Under the pieces are notes generated by a model. That model had not been told where the DNA came from. It searched no databases and was given only the letters and a program-made list of their open reading frames with translations. A stretch of 64,000 nucleotides of DNA, from the NCBI GenBank assembly GCA_029572965.1, contig JAKPQD010000271.1:39155-103154 (forward strand). The letters are read 5' to 3'. This DNA is from Bacteroidota bacterium. Its GTDB lineage: Bacteria; Bacteroidota; Bacteroidia; Bacteroidales; DTGW01. The translations under genes were made by a program, and so were the position numbers. Numbering within the stretch: the first letter of the stretch is position 1; every line of letters starts with the position of its first letter. Positions 9,501 to 16,192 of this stretch are shown here, piece by piece.

Positions 9501-9852
9501 AGTTATCAACCCCTAAAAGCTTATTGGCTGCCGGGTTAGCCCCGATAAAAATCAAAGCGTTGTTTTTGAGCTTATAAAAATGCATTCCCCAGGGAGAATT
9601 TTCTACCAACTTGAGGTATATCTTTTCGCTCTTTTCGGCTTTTTCTTTGGCTAAAGATAACTCAAGGTTGGTTTGTCTCAGTTCTTCGTTAATAGCTTCA
9701 TATTCGTCTTTTTCGTTTTGAAGTTTTGTATTTTGTTGGACAAATGAATCTTGGAAGGTAGAAAGGGGGTGTCCGGTTGTTTTTTCTTCCAGTTGTTGCT
9801 TTAGTTTTGCAATTTCGGTCAACAGTTCTTCGTATGTTGGCTTGGTGTTCAT
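6514..9852 (-). CDS. Soluble multi-PAS hybrid sensor histidine kinase with receiver domain
   Basis: The protein has 1112 residues and no signal peptide or membrane segment. It opens with a coiled coil (about 10-80), then five PAS domains (about 80-190, 230-350, 380-490, 493-608, 617-725), several ending in the PAC-like DITERK. The kinase core follows: HisKA with His755 in MSHEIRTPMNA, then the ATPase domain with Asn877, DTGIGIP at 904 and GGTGLGLPIVKG. The receiver has Asp1003-Asp1004, phospho-acceptor Asp1046 in LMDVRLP and Lys1097. All key residues are intact. The signal is likely a cytoplasmic redox, light or small-molecule cue. No DNA-binding partner lies beside it, so its output is unknown. 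Confidence 0.93.
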   Translation of the reverse strand: MNTKPTYEELLTEIAKLKQQLEEKTTGHPLSTFQDSFVQQNTKLQNEKDEYEAINEELRQTNLELSLAKEKAEKSEKIYLKLVENSPWGMHFYKLKNNALIFIGANPAANKLLGVDNSQFIGKTIEEAFPPLINTEVPFRYREAAEKGILWKTEQINYQDNEISGAFEVIAYQISAGKMVAVFNDITERKRYEKQLKEKNEEFEAQNEEYQQLNEELTQTNEELINTKNRIEKSEERFRLMLKNSNDTFVLVNKNGEQFFISDAAARDTGFTIEELMGPIQNVIYPPDLDIVLQAWNKVLNTRNETVKLQYRHKHKHKEYVWFEAVAQNHLDNPSINAVVINVRDITNIKETEAILINAKEQAEANELKIKQQAEEIENFFNCAIDLLCIANIDGHFERLNQEWQNTLGYTLDELEGKRFLDFIHPEDIPSTLEIISQLESQKVILNFTNRYRCKDGSYRWIEWRSYPNGNKIYAAARDITERKKVEDELLREKTFIEAIFNCVPGMLYLYNEKGQIVRWNQKHELMTGYSAEEMSHMHLLDWYKDDEKSQKAVIEGVKTTMEKGFGEAEAYLQKKDGTKIPMYFTASPLTIYGKNYFAGIGIDITERKRVEEELKKNEILTRTAIENLPIIFYMIDNDGLFKLSIGAGLKSLGLKPNQVVGLSVFELYKDHPLIIENVKKALSGEIASFESTVNGASHFNIVTPFSISDKRDGIVGVALDITERKQIEHEAILAKEKAEENDRLKTAFLQNMSHEIRTPMNAIMGFTSLMAENYNNKEKLVQYSNIIERRCNDLLAIINDILDISKIESGQSTLQIEECNINEVFTELTIFFADYQNRTNKQHINLLMHHVLDENIINIKTDKLKLKQILINLISNAFKYTETGKIECGCILDNNKLHFYVSDTGIGIPEEKHKFIFDRFFRIDTVISKNYVGGTGLGLPIVKGLTNLLGGEVWFESECNKGSTFHFTIDYQKSNMPNPIPVIQAETRQNFVPEKKLLIVEDDEYNVMYLQELLNRHFSKIYIAETGQKAIKLVHEHAVDLVLMDVRLPDMTGYEATNEIIKHFPTLKIIAQTAYAANDERYKALEAGCVDYISKPTKGEILLSIISKYLE

Positions 9853-9886
9853 TCCTTATTTTTTAATACAATTAAATTTACAGAAG

Positions 9887-9917
9887 AAAATTTACATTGT
9901 AAACATCTTAACCCAAA
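9887..9917 (-). promoter_or_regulatory. Likely promoter of the hybrid kinase gene
   Basis: On the minus strand TTTG (9917-9914) is followed after 19 bp by TAAATTTT (9894-9887), one base off TAnnTTTG. It is 34 bp upstream of the start codon. The rest of the 9853-10109 gap is A/T-rich and otherwise holds the 17-bp repeat at 9928-9944. Confidence 0.4.
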
Positions 9918-9927
9918 AAAGAAAAGC

Positions 9928-9944
9928 TTTAACCCAACTAAATC
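9928..9944. repeat. 17-bp dispersed repeat, copy 2
   Basis: Identical to 4344-4360. Here the surrounding bases form an inverted pair, CCCAACTAAAT facing ATTTACTTGGG (9933-9955), just upstream of the predicted kinase promoter, so an operator is possible. Confidence 0.5.
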
Positions 9945-10109
9945 ATTTACTTGGGCAAATAAAGATTAATTTTTTTTATTTTTTATTGAGCATAAGAAAG
10001 GCTTAACTGGCACCATAAAAATGAGGTCAGCATTTGAAAAATATTTTAGCCTGACAATAGTGTTTTTATATTAGTTTTGTACTGTTAATGGGATAGTCAT
10101 ACTTCAGCT

Positions 10110-10349
10110 ATGAAATTTACACGAGAAGATTATAACCGGCGGATAAAGGATACAGATGGGAAAATACCCGAAGATGAGCCTGTATTTTTATTGCGGGCTC
10201 AGGACAAATATGCTCCTGACACATTGAGGTTTTATGCCAATCTTTTAAAAGAAGATGGAAATACTGAAATGGCTGAGGAACTTCTTGCCCATGCCCGCAA
10301 TATGCTGGTGTGGCAAAAGAGCGTGAGGGTGAAAAAACCTGATAAATAA
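10110..10349 (+). CDS. Small uncharacterised protein, 79 residues
   Basis: I do not recognise this protein. It is charged (many Lys, Arg, Asp, Glu), has no signal peptide or membrane segment, and looks helical: a segment around KYAPDTLRFYANLLKEDGN is followed by a helix AEELLAHARNMLVWQ. A TAGTTTTG box at 10072-10079 resembles a -7 element and would place the transcript start about 24 nt before the ATG, though the upstream TTTG box is poor. The antisense frame of the same length is a shadow. Codon use and the promoter-like box favour a real gene. Confidence 0.65.
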   Translation: MKFTREDYNRRIKDTDGKIPEDEPVFLLRAQDKYAPDTLRFYANLLKEDGNTEMAEELLAHARNMLVWQKSVRVKKPDK

Positions 10350-10350
10350 T

Positions 10351-10406
10351 TAGCAAATTAGCAAATTAGCAAATTAGCAAATTAGCAAATTAGCAAATTA
10401 GCAAAT
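10351..10406. repeat. Perfect 8-bp tandem repeat (TAGCAAAT)x7
   Basis: Seven exact copies of TAGCAAAT begin right after the stop codon of the small gene and end about 65 bp before RNase P RNA. Such arrays change length by replication slippage. Downstream (10430-10463) are degenerate relatives such as GATTATCAGATTATCAAATTGGCTAAT. Confidence 0.95.
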
Positions 10407-10470
10407 TATATTACTTAAAAGATTTTCATTGGCTGATTATCAGATTATCAAATTGGCTAATTAATATAAA

Positions 10471-10898
10471 AGTGGGCCGTTCTATCGCTTTCGTTTCGGC
10501 GAAGGAGGAAAGTCCGGGCAACACAGGGCACCATACTTTCTAACAGAAAGATATCCGTGAGGGTATAGTAGTGTAACAGAAAATAACCGTCCCGATAAAG
10601 AATGCTGAGAATTTTACTTTGTAAGATTCTACAGGTCCTAAATCAGGATAAGGGTGAAAAGGCAGGGTAAGAGCCTACCGGTCCTGATGGTAACATTAGG
10701 AGCCGTACACCTTATGGGTTGCAAGGCCATGTATATCTCAATAAACCTTGTGTTTGCAAAGTTGCCCGCTTTGTTTTTATCCGAAAGGGTAATTGTTGAG
10801 AAGGGTAGGCCGCTAGAGCTTAGCAGTAATGTTAAGTCGAGATAAATGATAGAAAACTCAATTCGTTGAGGTACAGAACCCGGCTTACAGGCCCGCTT
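10471..10898 (+). ncRNA. rnpB: RNase P RNA (bacterial type A)
   Basis: The near-universal GAGGAAAGTCCGGGC sequence is at about 10506-10520. The 5' end AGTGGGCC pairs with the 3' end GGCCCGCT to form helix P1, and a T-run follows directly as terminator. Other conserved blocks are visible, including CAGGGTAAGAGCCTACCGG (about 10662-10681) and ACAGAACCCGGCTTACAGGCCC at the 3' end. Length is about 428 nt. The product is the catalytic subunit that trims the 5' ends of tRNA precursors. The open frame inside it is spurious. Confidence 0.95.
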
Positions 10899-10901
10899 TT
10901 T

Positions 10902-11831
10902 TTAATATTCCAATTCGTCGTTGATCATTACAGCTTTATAAATCAACGAGTTAGTTTTTTCGTAGCTTATTTTTACTGGTTCTGGCTCTTGTTGCCAAAT
11001 GTCAACGTCTGGATATCTTGCATTAATTAATGATGCTATCAGAGAGAATGTTTTTGAATGAGTGGTAAGTATTGATACTTTATAATTGAGCCTTAACCTT
11101 ATTACCAACTGTCTCAAAGCTGTATCTGTTTCTTCTACTTTATTTTCAAGAAAATTATGAATTTCTACGTTGCATTTTAATTCCCGGGATATTTGCTCAT
11201 TTAATGTAATTCTGTCAGCGATGCGTTTTTCAACAAACCAAATTACATATTTAGGGTTAAATTGATTTTCAAATAGTTTGATAAATTCTTTATTGAAAAA
11301 GCTTTGTTCGACAATGATGGCTAAAGGCCGCTTTTCGATATTGGTATTCGAATTGATAAACAATGGATTAAATGTAAATTTTGATTTAGAACTTTTTAGT
11401 GGGACATTGGATTGAATTAATGAATTCGAAAAGTAAATTTCAATCGTATCCATTGGAAGTTCGCAATTGGCAAAAAACCTGAGAATGTAGCCATACCAAA
11501 TCGAAGAAGCCAGTGTATTATCTATCAACAGCTTGATTTTATTACTTGTTCGTTCGTTACATATATTTTGTATTTCAATTATAAAAGAATCATAGCTATT
11601 ATCAGGCAAATTGCACAATCTGAAATTATGTTCAATAAATTTCTCTTTGGCACATCGAATACACTCACTGCTATCAGATAAATACAATACAAATTTCTGT
11701 TTTGCTTTTACCGAAAAAATTCTTTCATCAAAACTGTGTCCAAGATGTTCGTCTATGATAAGCAATAATGTGTCAATGGAAGATTTGTCAAGGTCTTCAA
11801 GTTCAATTTGTGAAGTGTTGGACAATTCCAT
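10902..11831 (-). CDS. Uncharacterised protein, 309 residues
   Basis: I do not recognise the family. There is no signal peptide or membrane segment. Alternating hydrophobic strands and helices suggest an alpha/beta fold: KFVLYLSDS, KIKLLIDN, PLAIIVEQS, KYVIWFVEK and YKVSILTTHS look like successive central strands, possibly of two Rossmann-like halves. The stop codon overlaps the T-run of rnpB, with which it converges. Upstream are an inverted repeat TAGAT-N7-ATCTA (about 11838-11854) and two copies of TTTGTAGAT (11831, 11917), possible regulator sites. It is 122 bp downstream of the envelope operon and may be a separate transcript. Confidence 0.7.
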   Translation of the reverse strand: MELSNTSQIELEDLDKSSIDTLLLIIDEHLGHSFDERIFSVKAKQKFVLYLSDSSECIRCAKEKFIEHNFRLCNLPDNSYDSFIIEIQNICNERTSNKIKLLIDNTLASSIWYGYILRFFANCELPMDTIEIYFSNSLIQSNVPLKSSKSKFTFNPLFINSNTNIEKRPLAIIVEQSFFNKEFIKLFENQFNPKYVIWFVEKRIADRITLNEQISRELKCNVEIHNFLENKVEETDTALRQLVIRLRLNYKVSILTTHSKTFSLIASLINARYPDVDIWQQEPEPVKISYEKTNSLIYKAVMINDELEY

Positions 11832-11953
11832 TTGTAGATAGATTTAATTCATCTAAACTAATATTATATTTTTGCAAAAGCTAACAAATACTGACTTTTT
11901 TGACTAATGTACATTTTTTGTAGATGAATGTATAACATCTGAATAATTGCAAT

Positions 11954-13477
11954 TTACTCAAAAATGCTTAAAGTGTTCTGAAACAAGGGTAGTGAGATTT
12001 CAGCAGCATCAAGTACAGAATGGAAAAGAAAATCTGTCCTGAACCTTTTGTATTGGTTTGTTTTCAATGCTTTCATTTTTTCAGGAAATGCTTTTTGGTA
12101 TTTTTCAGAAGCCCAAATAAAGCATGCCGGATTTTTCTCGTATTCTGTATCTTGTGCATGGAGCCATTTGCCATTTTCGCCCAATAATTCACCATGATCG
12201 GCAAGGAAGAACAAAATAGCTTTTTGTTTTGATAGCTTTTTTAGTATTTCAGAAAGAAAAAAATCGGTATAACAAATGGCATTATCATAAGCATTGATAA
12301 TCTTTTGCTTATCTTCAACATTAAATGATTTGGTTTTTATAGATGGCTTGAATATTTCGTACTCAGGGGGATAATATGATGGATACCACCAGTGGCACCC
12401 AACTTGTTGAACAACTATGAGCTTTCGGTTGGCTGTACTATTTATGGCTTTTGAAATTTGTGGCAAAAGCTGTCCATCATATTTACCGGTAAAGCTGTAA
12501 TCTGATTTATATGGCTCGTTAATAAAAATAGAATCGCATTCTTTGGCAAATGGCAGGGCTATCAGGCTTAGGTCCTGGTTGCCAATCCACCAGGTTTTGA
12601 ATTGAACTGCCCTGAAAACAGATATAAAAGAGGTTTCGTTTGATGAAGGCTTATGGTTGCTGCTATCGGCACGTGTTAAAATATGGGGGACACTTTGCAG
12701 GGTATGTGTCCACTCTGAATAAATATTGGGAAACGAAACGGGGTTGAATGCTTTGACCTTATCAAAGGTACTTCTATAATAGCCATTCAGGCTGACATGA
12801 TCTGCACGCAGGGCTTCGCCAATTACCACAATTACTGTTATGCTGTCTTCATGGCATTCAGCATCTTTGCTAATGTCAATCCGTGTTTTTGACAATTCAA
12901 GTTTGTCTCGCTGGTAATTTTTGAGCCCAAGATAAAGCGAAAAGGGATTTCTTTGATATATGGTATTGAACCTGTAATTGTTAATACATTTAATTGCCAA
13001 CAATCCCAATATAATTATTACCCAATGAACCCAATAAGGTTTGGGCAGTTTGACTTTAAACCTTCTGAATGCAATGAACCCAGAAATTGTAATTATAAAG
13101 AACTGGTATAATATCAACTGCAAAGATATCTGGCCTGAAGCTTCGTCAAGGTTAGTGTTGAAAGTGGATTGTATTACTGCTGTGTTTATGCTAATGTCAT
13201 ATTGAAAAATAAAGTAGGCTATAATACCTGTAATTGTTGTAAAAATTGGGAAAAGCAGAGCAAAAGCCCAACGGTTTAAAAATAAACAATATATAATAAT
13301 ACCTGAGCTTGCTGTAATCAATGCCCAATGTGCAATTATTGTTGCAAATCCTTTTATCCCTTCGAAAGGGAAGTGTGTATAATTGAGAGAAACTACGAAT
13401 AGCCCATAAAAAAAACTGGCGAACCCCCAGAATGTCAGAAAAGAGGGCCACCAGTTTTTATTTGTTTTTATGTTCAT
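11954..13477 (-). CDS. Inner-membrane phosphoethanolamine-transferase-like enzyme (EptA/MCR family)
   Basis: Five N-terminal membrane helices (about 10-30, 45-65, 70-92, 118-136, 148-165) precede a periplasmic alkaline-phosphatase-fold domain. The catalytic set of the EptA/MCR family is present: Glu221 in VVIGEALRADH, nucleophile Thr257 in EWTHTLQSVP, Asp427-His428 in LADHGELLGE, His440 and His362. Such enzymes move phosphoethanolamine from phosphatidylethanolamine to lipid A or a glycan. The start codon overlaps the stop of the upstream PKD gene by one base (TAATG), implying translational coupling. The substrate may be lipid A or the partner's surface glycan; this cannot be decided here. Confidence 0.82.
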   Translation of the reverse strand: MNIKTNKNWWPSFLTFWGFASFFYGLFVVSLNYTHFPFEGIKGFATIIAHWALITASSGIIIYCLFLNRWAFALLFPIFTTITGIIAYFIFQYDISINTAVIQSTFNTNLDEASGQISLQLILYQFFIITISGFIAFRRFKVKLPKPYWVHWVIIILGLLAIKCINNYRFNTIYQRNPFSLYLGLKNYQRDKLELSKTRIDISKDAECHEDSITVIVVIGEALRADHVSLNGYYRSTFDKVKAFNPVSFPNIYSEWTHTLQSVPHILTRADSSNHKPSSNETSFISVFRAVQFKTWWIGNQDLSLIALPFAKECDSIFINEPYKSDYSFTGKYDGQLLPQISKAINSTANRKLIVVQQVGCHWWYPSYYPPEYEIFKPSIKTKSFNVEDKQKIINAYDNAICYTDFFLSEILKKLSKQKAILFFLADHGELLGENGKWLHAQDTEYEKNPACFIWASEKYQKAFPEKMKALKTNQYKRFRTDFLFHSVLDAAEISLPLFQNTLSIFE

Positions 13478-14646
13478 TAAGGTATAACAATTTCTATTGG
13501 GTATGAATCGCTAACATTGGCATTGGTTACTTTTAGTACAACTGAGTAAGTGCCTGGTTTTGAATATACAAAATATGGATTTTCTAATGTTGAAGTGGCA
13601 GGGAGCCCGTTTTCAATAGTCCCAAAAGTCCATAAATACTGAGTATCCGGGGTGATGTTTGAACTTGCATTCTGGAAATAAACCCCTTTACCTTCGCGTG
13701 TGTAAACAAACCTGGCAACAGGTTTTTTACTCCAGTCATAATCTGATTGTAATGCTGGTACATTTATTGTTTGTGTTGAGGTAACTGTATATTTGCTGTT
13801 TGTAACTTTCAACACTACATTATATTTGCCATTTACAAAAGTATGGTTTGGGTTTTCGGCATTTTCTGTAGGTTTGCCATCTCCATAATTCCAAGTGTAT
13901 TTTGTATTGCTGGTTACGTTTGAACTGGTATTGACAAAATACACTACATTGTTTTGATAGTAATATGAGAATGATGCAGTTGGTTTTAATGTGTCGAATG
14001 CAGGGATTTCGGCCTCTGAAATAAAGATTGTTTTGGCGTAACTATAGCTTTTATAGTTTTGGGTCACTTTCAATACAACGCTGTAAAAGCCATCGGCATT
14101 ATATATATGAGTTGGGTTTTCAGCATTAGAGCTGGTGGTATCTCCAAATGTCCATTTAAAAGTAGCATTTTCGTCAATGCCTGAAGAAGAATTTTGAAAC
14201 TGGATGCTTCTGCCTTTTTGCGAATAAACAAAAGAAACAACAGGTATTAATGATGTACTATCAACAGCTTTGTCGCTTACAACTACTGAAAGGTAGTAGC
14301 TGTCTGAATATGAACTGTTGGATACTTTAAGTACTACCTGATAGGCTCCATTGTTTGCATAGGTATGTACAGGGTTTTCAATTATTGAAGTGTCTCCATC
14401 TCCAAATGTCCAATAATATTTGGTATCTTGGTTAATGTATTTACTTGCATTCTGGAAATGGACGATTTTGGTATTGTTAGGGTCAAAAGAGAATGTAAAC
14501 ATTGACTTTGGTGCAATTTCAGGCAACGACTCGTCGTTTTTGCAACTATTAATACCTAAAATGATAAGACTTAATGTAATAACTTTAAAAGCTAAAAGTC
14601 CTTTTTTTGTTTGTGTTGACCAATTGAATTTTTTGTTTTTCATCAT
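13477..14646 (-). CDS. Lipoprotein with four PKD domains
   Basis: The 389-residue product has a signal peptide with lipobox GINSC (Cys35). Four PKD domains follow at about 48-130, 133-215, 218-298 and 303-389, each with the signature pattern (WTFGDGDTS, WTFGDTTSS, WNYGDGKPT, WTFGTIENG) and a terminal VVLKVTN strand. PKD domains act as spacers or binding modules outside the cell. It is the third gene of the minus-strand operon and is coupled to the transferase gene downstream. The acidic residues after the lipid Cys (KNDE) suggest outer-membrane or surface location. Confidence 0.88.
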   Translation of the reverse strand: MMKNKKFNWSTQTKKGLLAFKVITLSLIILGINSCKNDESLPEIAPKSMFTFSFDPNNTKIVHFQNASKYINQDTKYYWTFGDGDTSIIENPVHTYANNGAYQVVLKVSNSSYSDSYYLSVVVSDKAVDSTSLIPVVSFVYSQKGRSIQFQNSSSGIDENATFKWTFGDTTSSNAENPTHIYNADGFYSVVLKVTQNYKSYSYAKTIFISEAEIPAFDTLKPTASFSYYYQNNVVYFVNTSSNVTSNTKYTWNYGDGKPTENAENPNHTFVNGKYNVVLKVTNSKYTVTSTQTINVPALQSDYDWSKKPVARFVYTREGKGVYFQNASSNITPDTQYLWTFGTIENGLPATSTLENPYFVYSKPGTYSVVLKVTNANVSDSYPIEIVIP

Positions 14647-14676
14647 GATTTTTTTTTAAGGGTAATTATTGTTTAT

Positions 14677-16182
14677 TTATTTTTTTATATATGAAGCTCC
14701 TGAAAGTCCATCAATGTCAATTTTTTCATCAAATTTAACTTTTTTTGGATTTGTTTGTACTAAATCACGCAACTGAATATCAGAAATGTTAACTTCTCCA
14801 TTGATAAATTCAGGCAGATTATAATTTTTCAGGTATGTTTTATAAAATGCCGGATTTTTTTGAGGTATAACGAAAGCTTTATGAGCGTGGCCACTGGCAT
14901 CGAAGTAGGCGATAAACGGCCTGGTAAAAGCATCGTCCATCCTTTTAGAGCTAAAAACTATCCAGCGGCCAGTTTGCGACCATGTATGGTAGCTGTCGGT
15001 ATATGGCGAGTTGCATTCCAATGGGCTTAGTTTTTTTGATTTTAGGTCAAAAATATACAAATCTGCGTATTTATCAAAAATTGGGAAGTAACTGTACCTG
15101 CACATTGTCAAAAGCAAATATCGTCCATCTGGCGATATTCTTGGGTATGAAATACTTTTATCTATTTCTTTAGATTTTAAAATAGTGTCAACTTGTCCTA
15201 TAGTATTGGTATTTGCATCGTATGGAGCCATCAAAAGGTCGTATTTTGAGTATATTTCGCTTGAATCAGAGGTTTTGGGGGCAGCTGAGATGTAAAAAAG
15301 GTATTTGCCATCTGGTGAAAAAGCTGGCATGTTTTCCCTGTTCTTGCTTGATAATAATGGAGATGTGGTAACGGTGTTTTTTTCAATGTCATAAATTACA
15401 ATATCTGACGCTTCATCAAATACTACGTCATGATAACTTTTGGTAGAAGTAAATATTTGTCTTACCCTGTTTACAACGTAAGCAACGTGTTTTCCGTCAG
15501 GATGCCAGGCAGGATAGGCAAAAGGAGACATGGTGTATTGTGTTTTTGTGTCAAGCCTGATTATTGAATCTTTTGTAGTTATAATAGTTCCAACTTTATA
15601 TTTTCTAAAATGAAGGGTCATTTCTTTGGGATTGGCTTTGTTGAAATGATGGCAATTCACGCACCCAAGATCTGTTGAACGATTTAGAAATATTGGTTTT
15701 TCATCATAATTTTCCAGGTTTCGCTGATAAATGCCCATCTCTCTCCACAGAATATTTACACTGTTTATTAACCTGTAGCACAAATGGCTTTCAATTTTTT
15801 CCGGGGCAATGGTATTTTCTATTGTTTGATATTTAAACCATTGATTGTTATATACATAAATGTCTATAAGTATTTTATTGCCAATATTTTCCGCAAGCAA
15901 ACGTTCCCATTTACTTTGGGGGATAATAACTTTATTAGATTTTTGAAGAATGGTAAACCCCTTTGATTTTGAAGAAGAGAATGTTATACAATATTTTGTC
16001 CCAGGTTCTTCAATACAAAAATTTAATGGTGCAATATTTGAGGGTATTGTTATTGCAGTGTAATCAGGATAAATAGCGGGTGTCTTTTCAAGTTTTGAAT
16101 AATCAGTAGGAATAGAGTTACATGATACCAATGTAAATAGTATCAGAAACAAAAGTGTTGATTTGCAGGTATTTATTGTCAT
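14677..16182 (-). CDS. TolB-like beta-propeller lipoprotein with a cytochrome c haem motif
   Basis: The product has 501 residues with a lipobox LVSC (Cys21). An N-terminal domain contains CVNCHH (Cys174, Cys177, His178), a c-type haem attachment motif. It is followed by PD40/TolB-like blades, recognisable from repeated WHPDGKHVAYV, FSPDGKYLFYI, ISPDGRYLLLT and WSQTGRWIVFS. It lies 10 bp downstream of the large membrane protein and 30 bp before the PKD gene, so the four genes probably form one transcript. The haem motif suggests redox or gas sensing, or electron transfer; this is inferred from a single motif. Confidence 0.8.
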   Translation of the reverse strand: MTINTCKSTLLFLILFTLVSCNSIPTDYSKLEKTPAIYPDYTAITIPSNIAPLNFCIEEPGTKYCITFSSSKSKGFTILQKSNKVIIPQSKWERLLAENIGNKILIDIYVYNNQWFKYQTIENTIAPEKIESHLCYRLINSVNILWREMGIYQRNLENYDEKPIFLNRSTDLGCVNCHHFNKANPKEMTLHFRKYKVGTIITTKDSIIRLDTKTQYTMSPFAYPAWHPDGKHVAYVVNRVRQIFTSTKSYHDVVFDEASDIVIYDIEKNTVTTSPLLSSKNRENMPAFSPDGKYLFYISAAPKTSDSSEIYSKYDLLMAPYDANTNTIGQVDTILKSKEIDKSISYPRISPDGRYLLLTMCRYSYFPIFDKYADLYIFDLKSKKLSPLECNSPYTDSYHTWSQTGRWIVFSSKRMDDAFTRPFIAYFDASGHAHKAFVIPQKNPAFYKTYLKNYNLPEFINGEVNISDIQLRDLVQTNPKKVKFDEKIDIDGLSGASYIKK

Positions 16183-16192
16183 CCCTTGAATT

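Noticed and set aside
10351..10406. Tandem repeat as a CRISPR array
   Set aside because: The 8-bp units are contiguous with no spacers and no cas genes are near.
10654..10845. A 63-codon frame on the plus strand
   Set aside because: It lies entirely within RNase P RNA.
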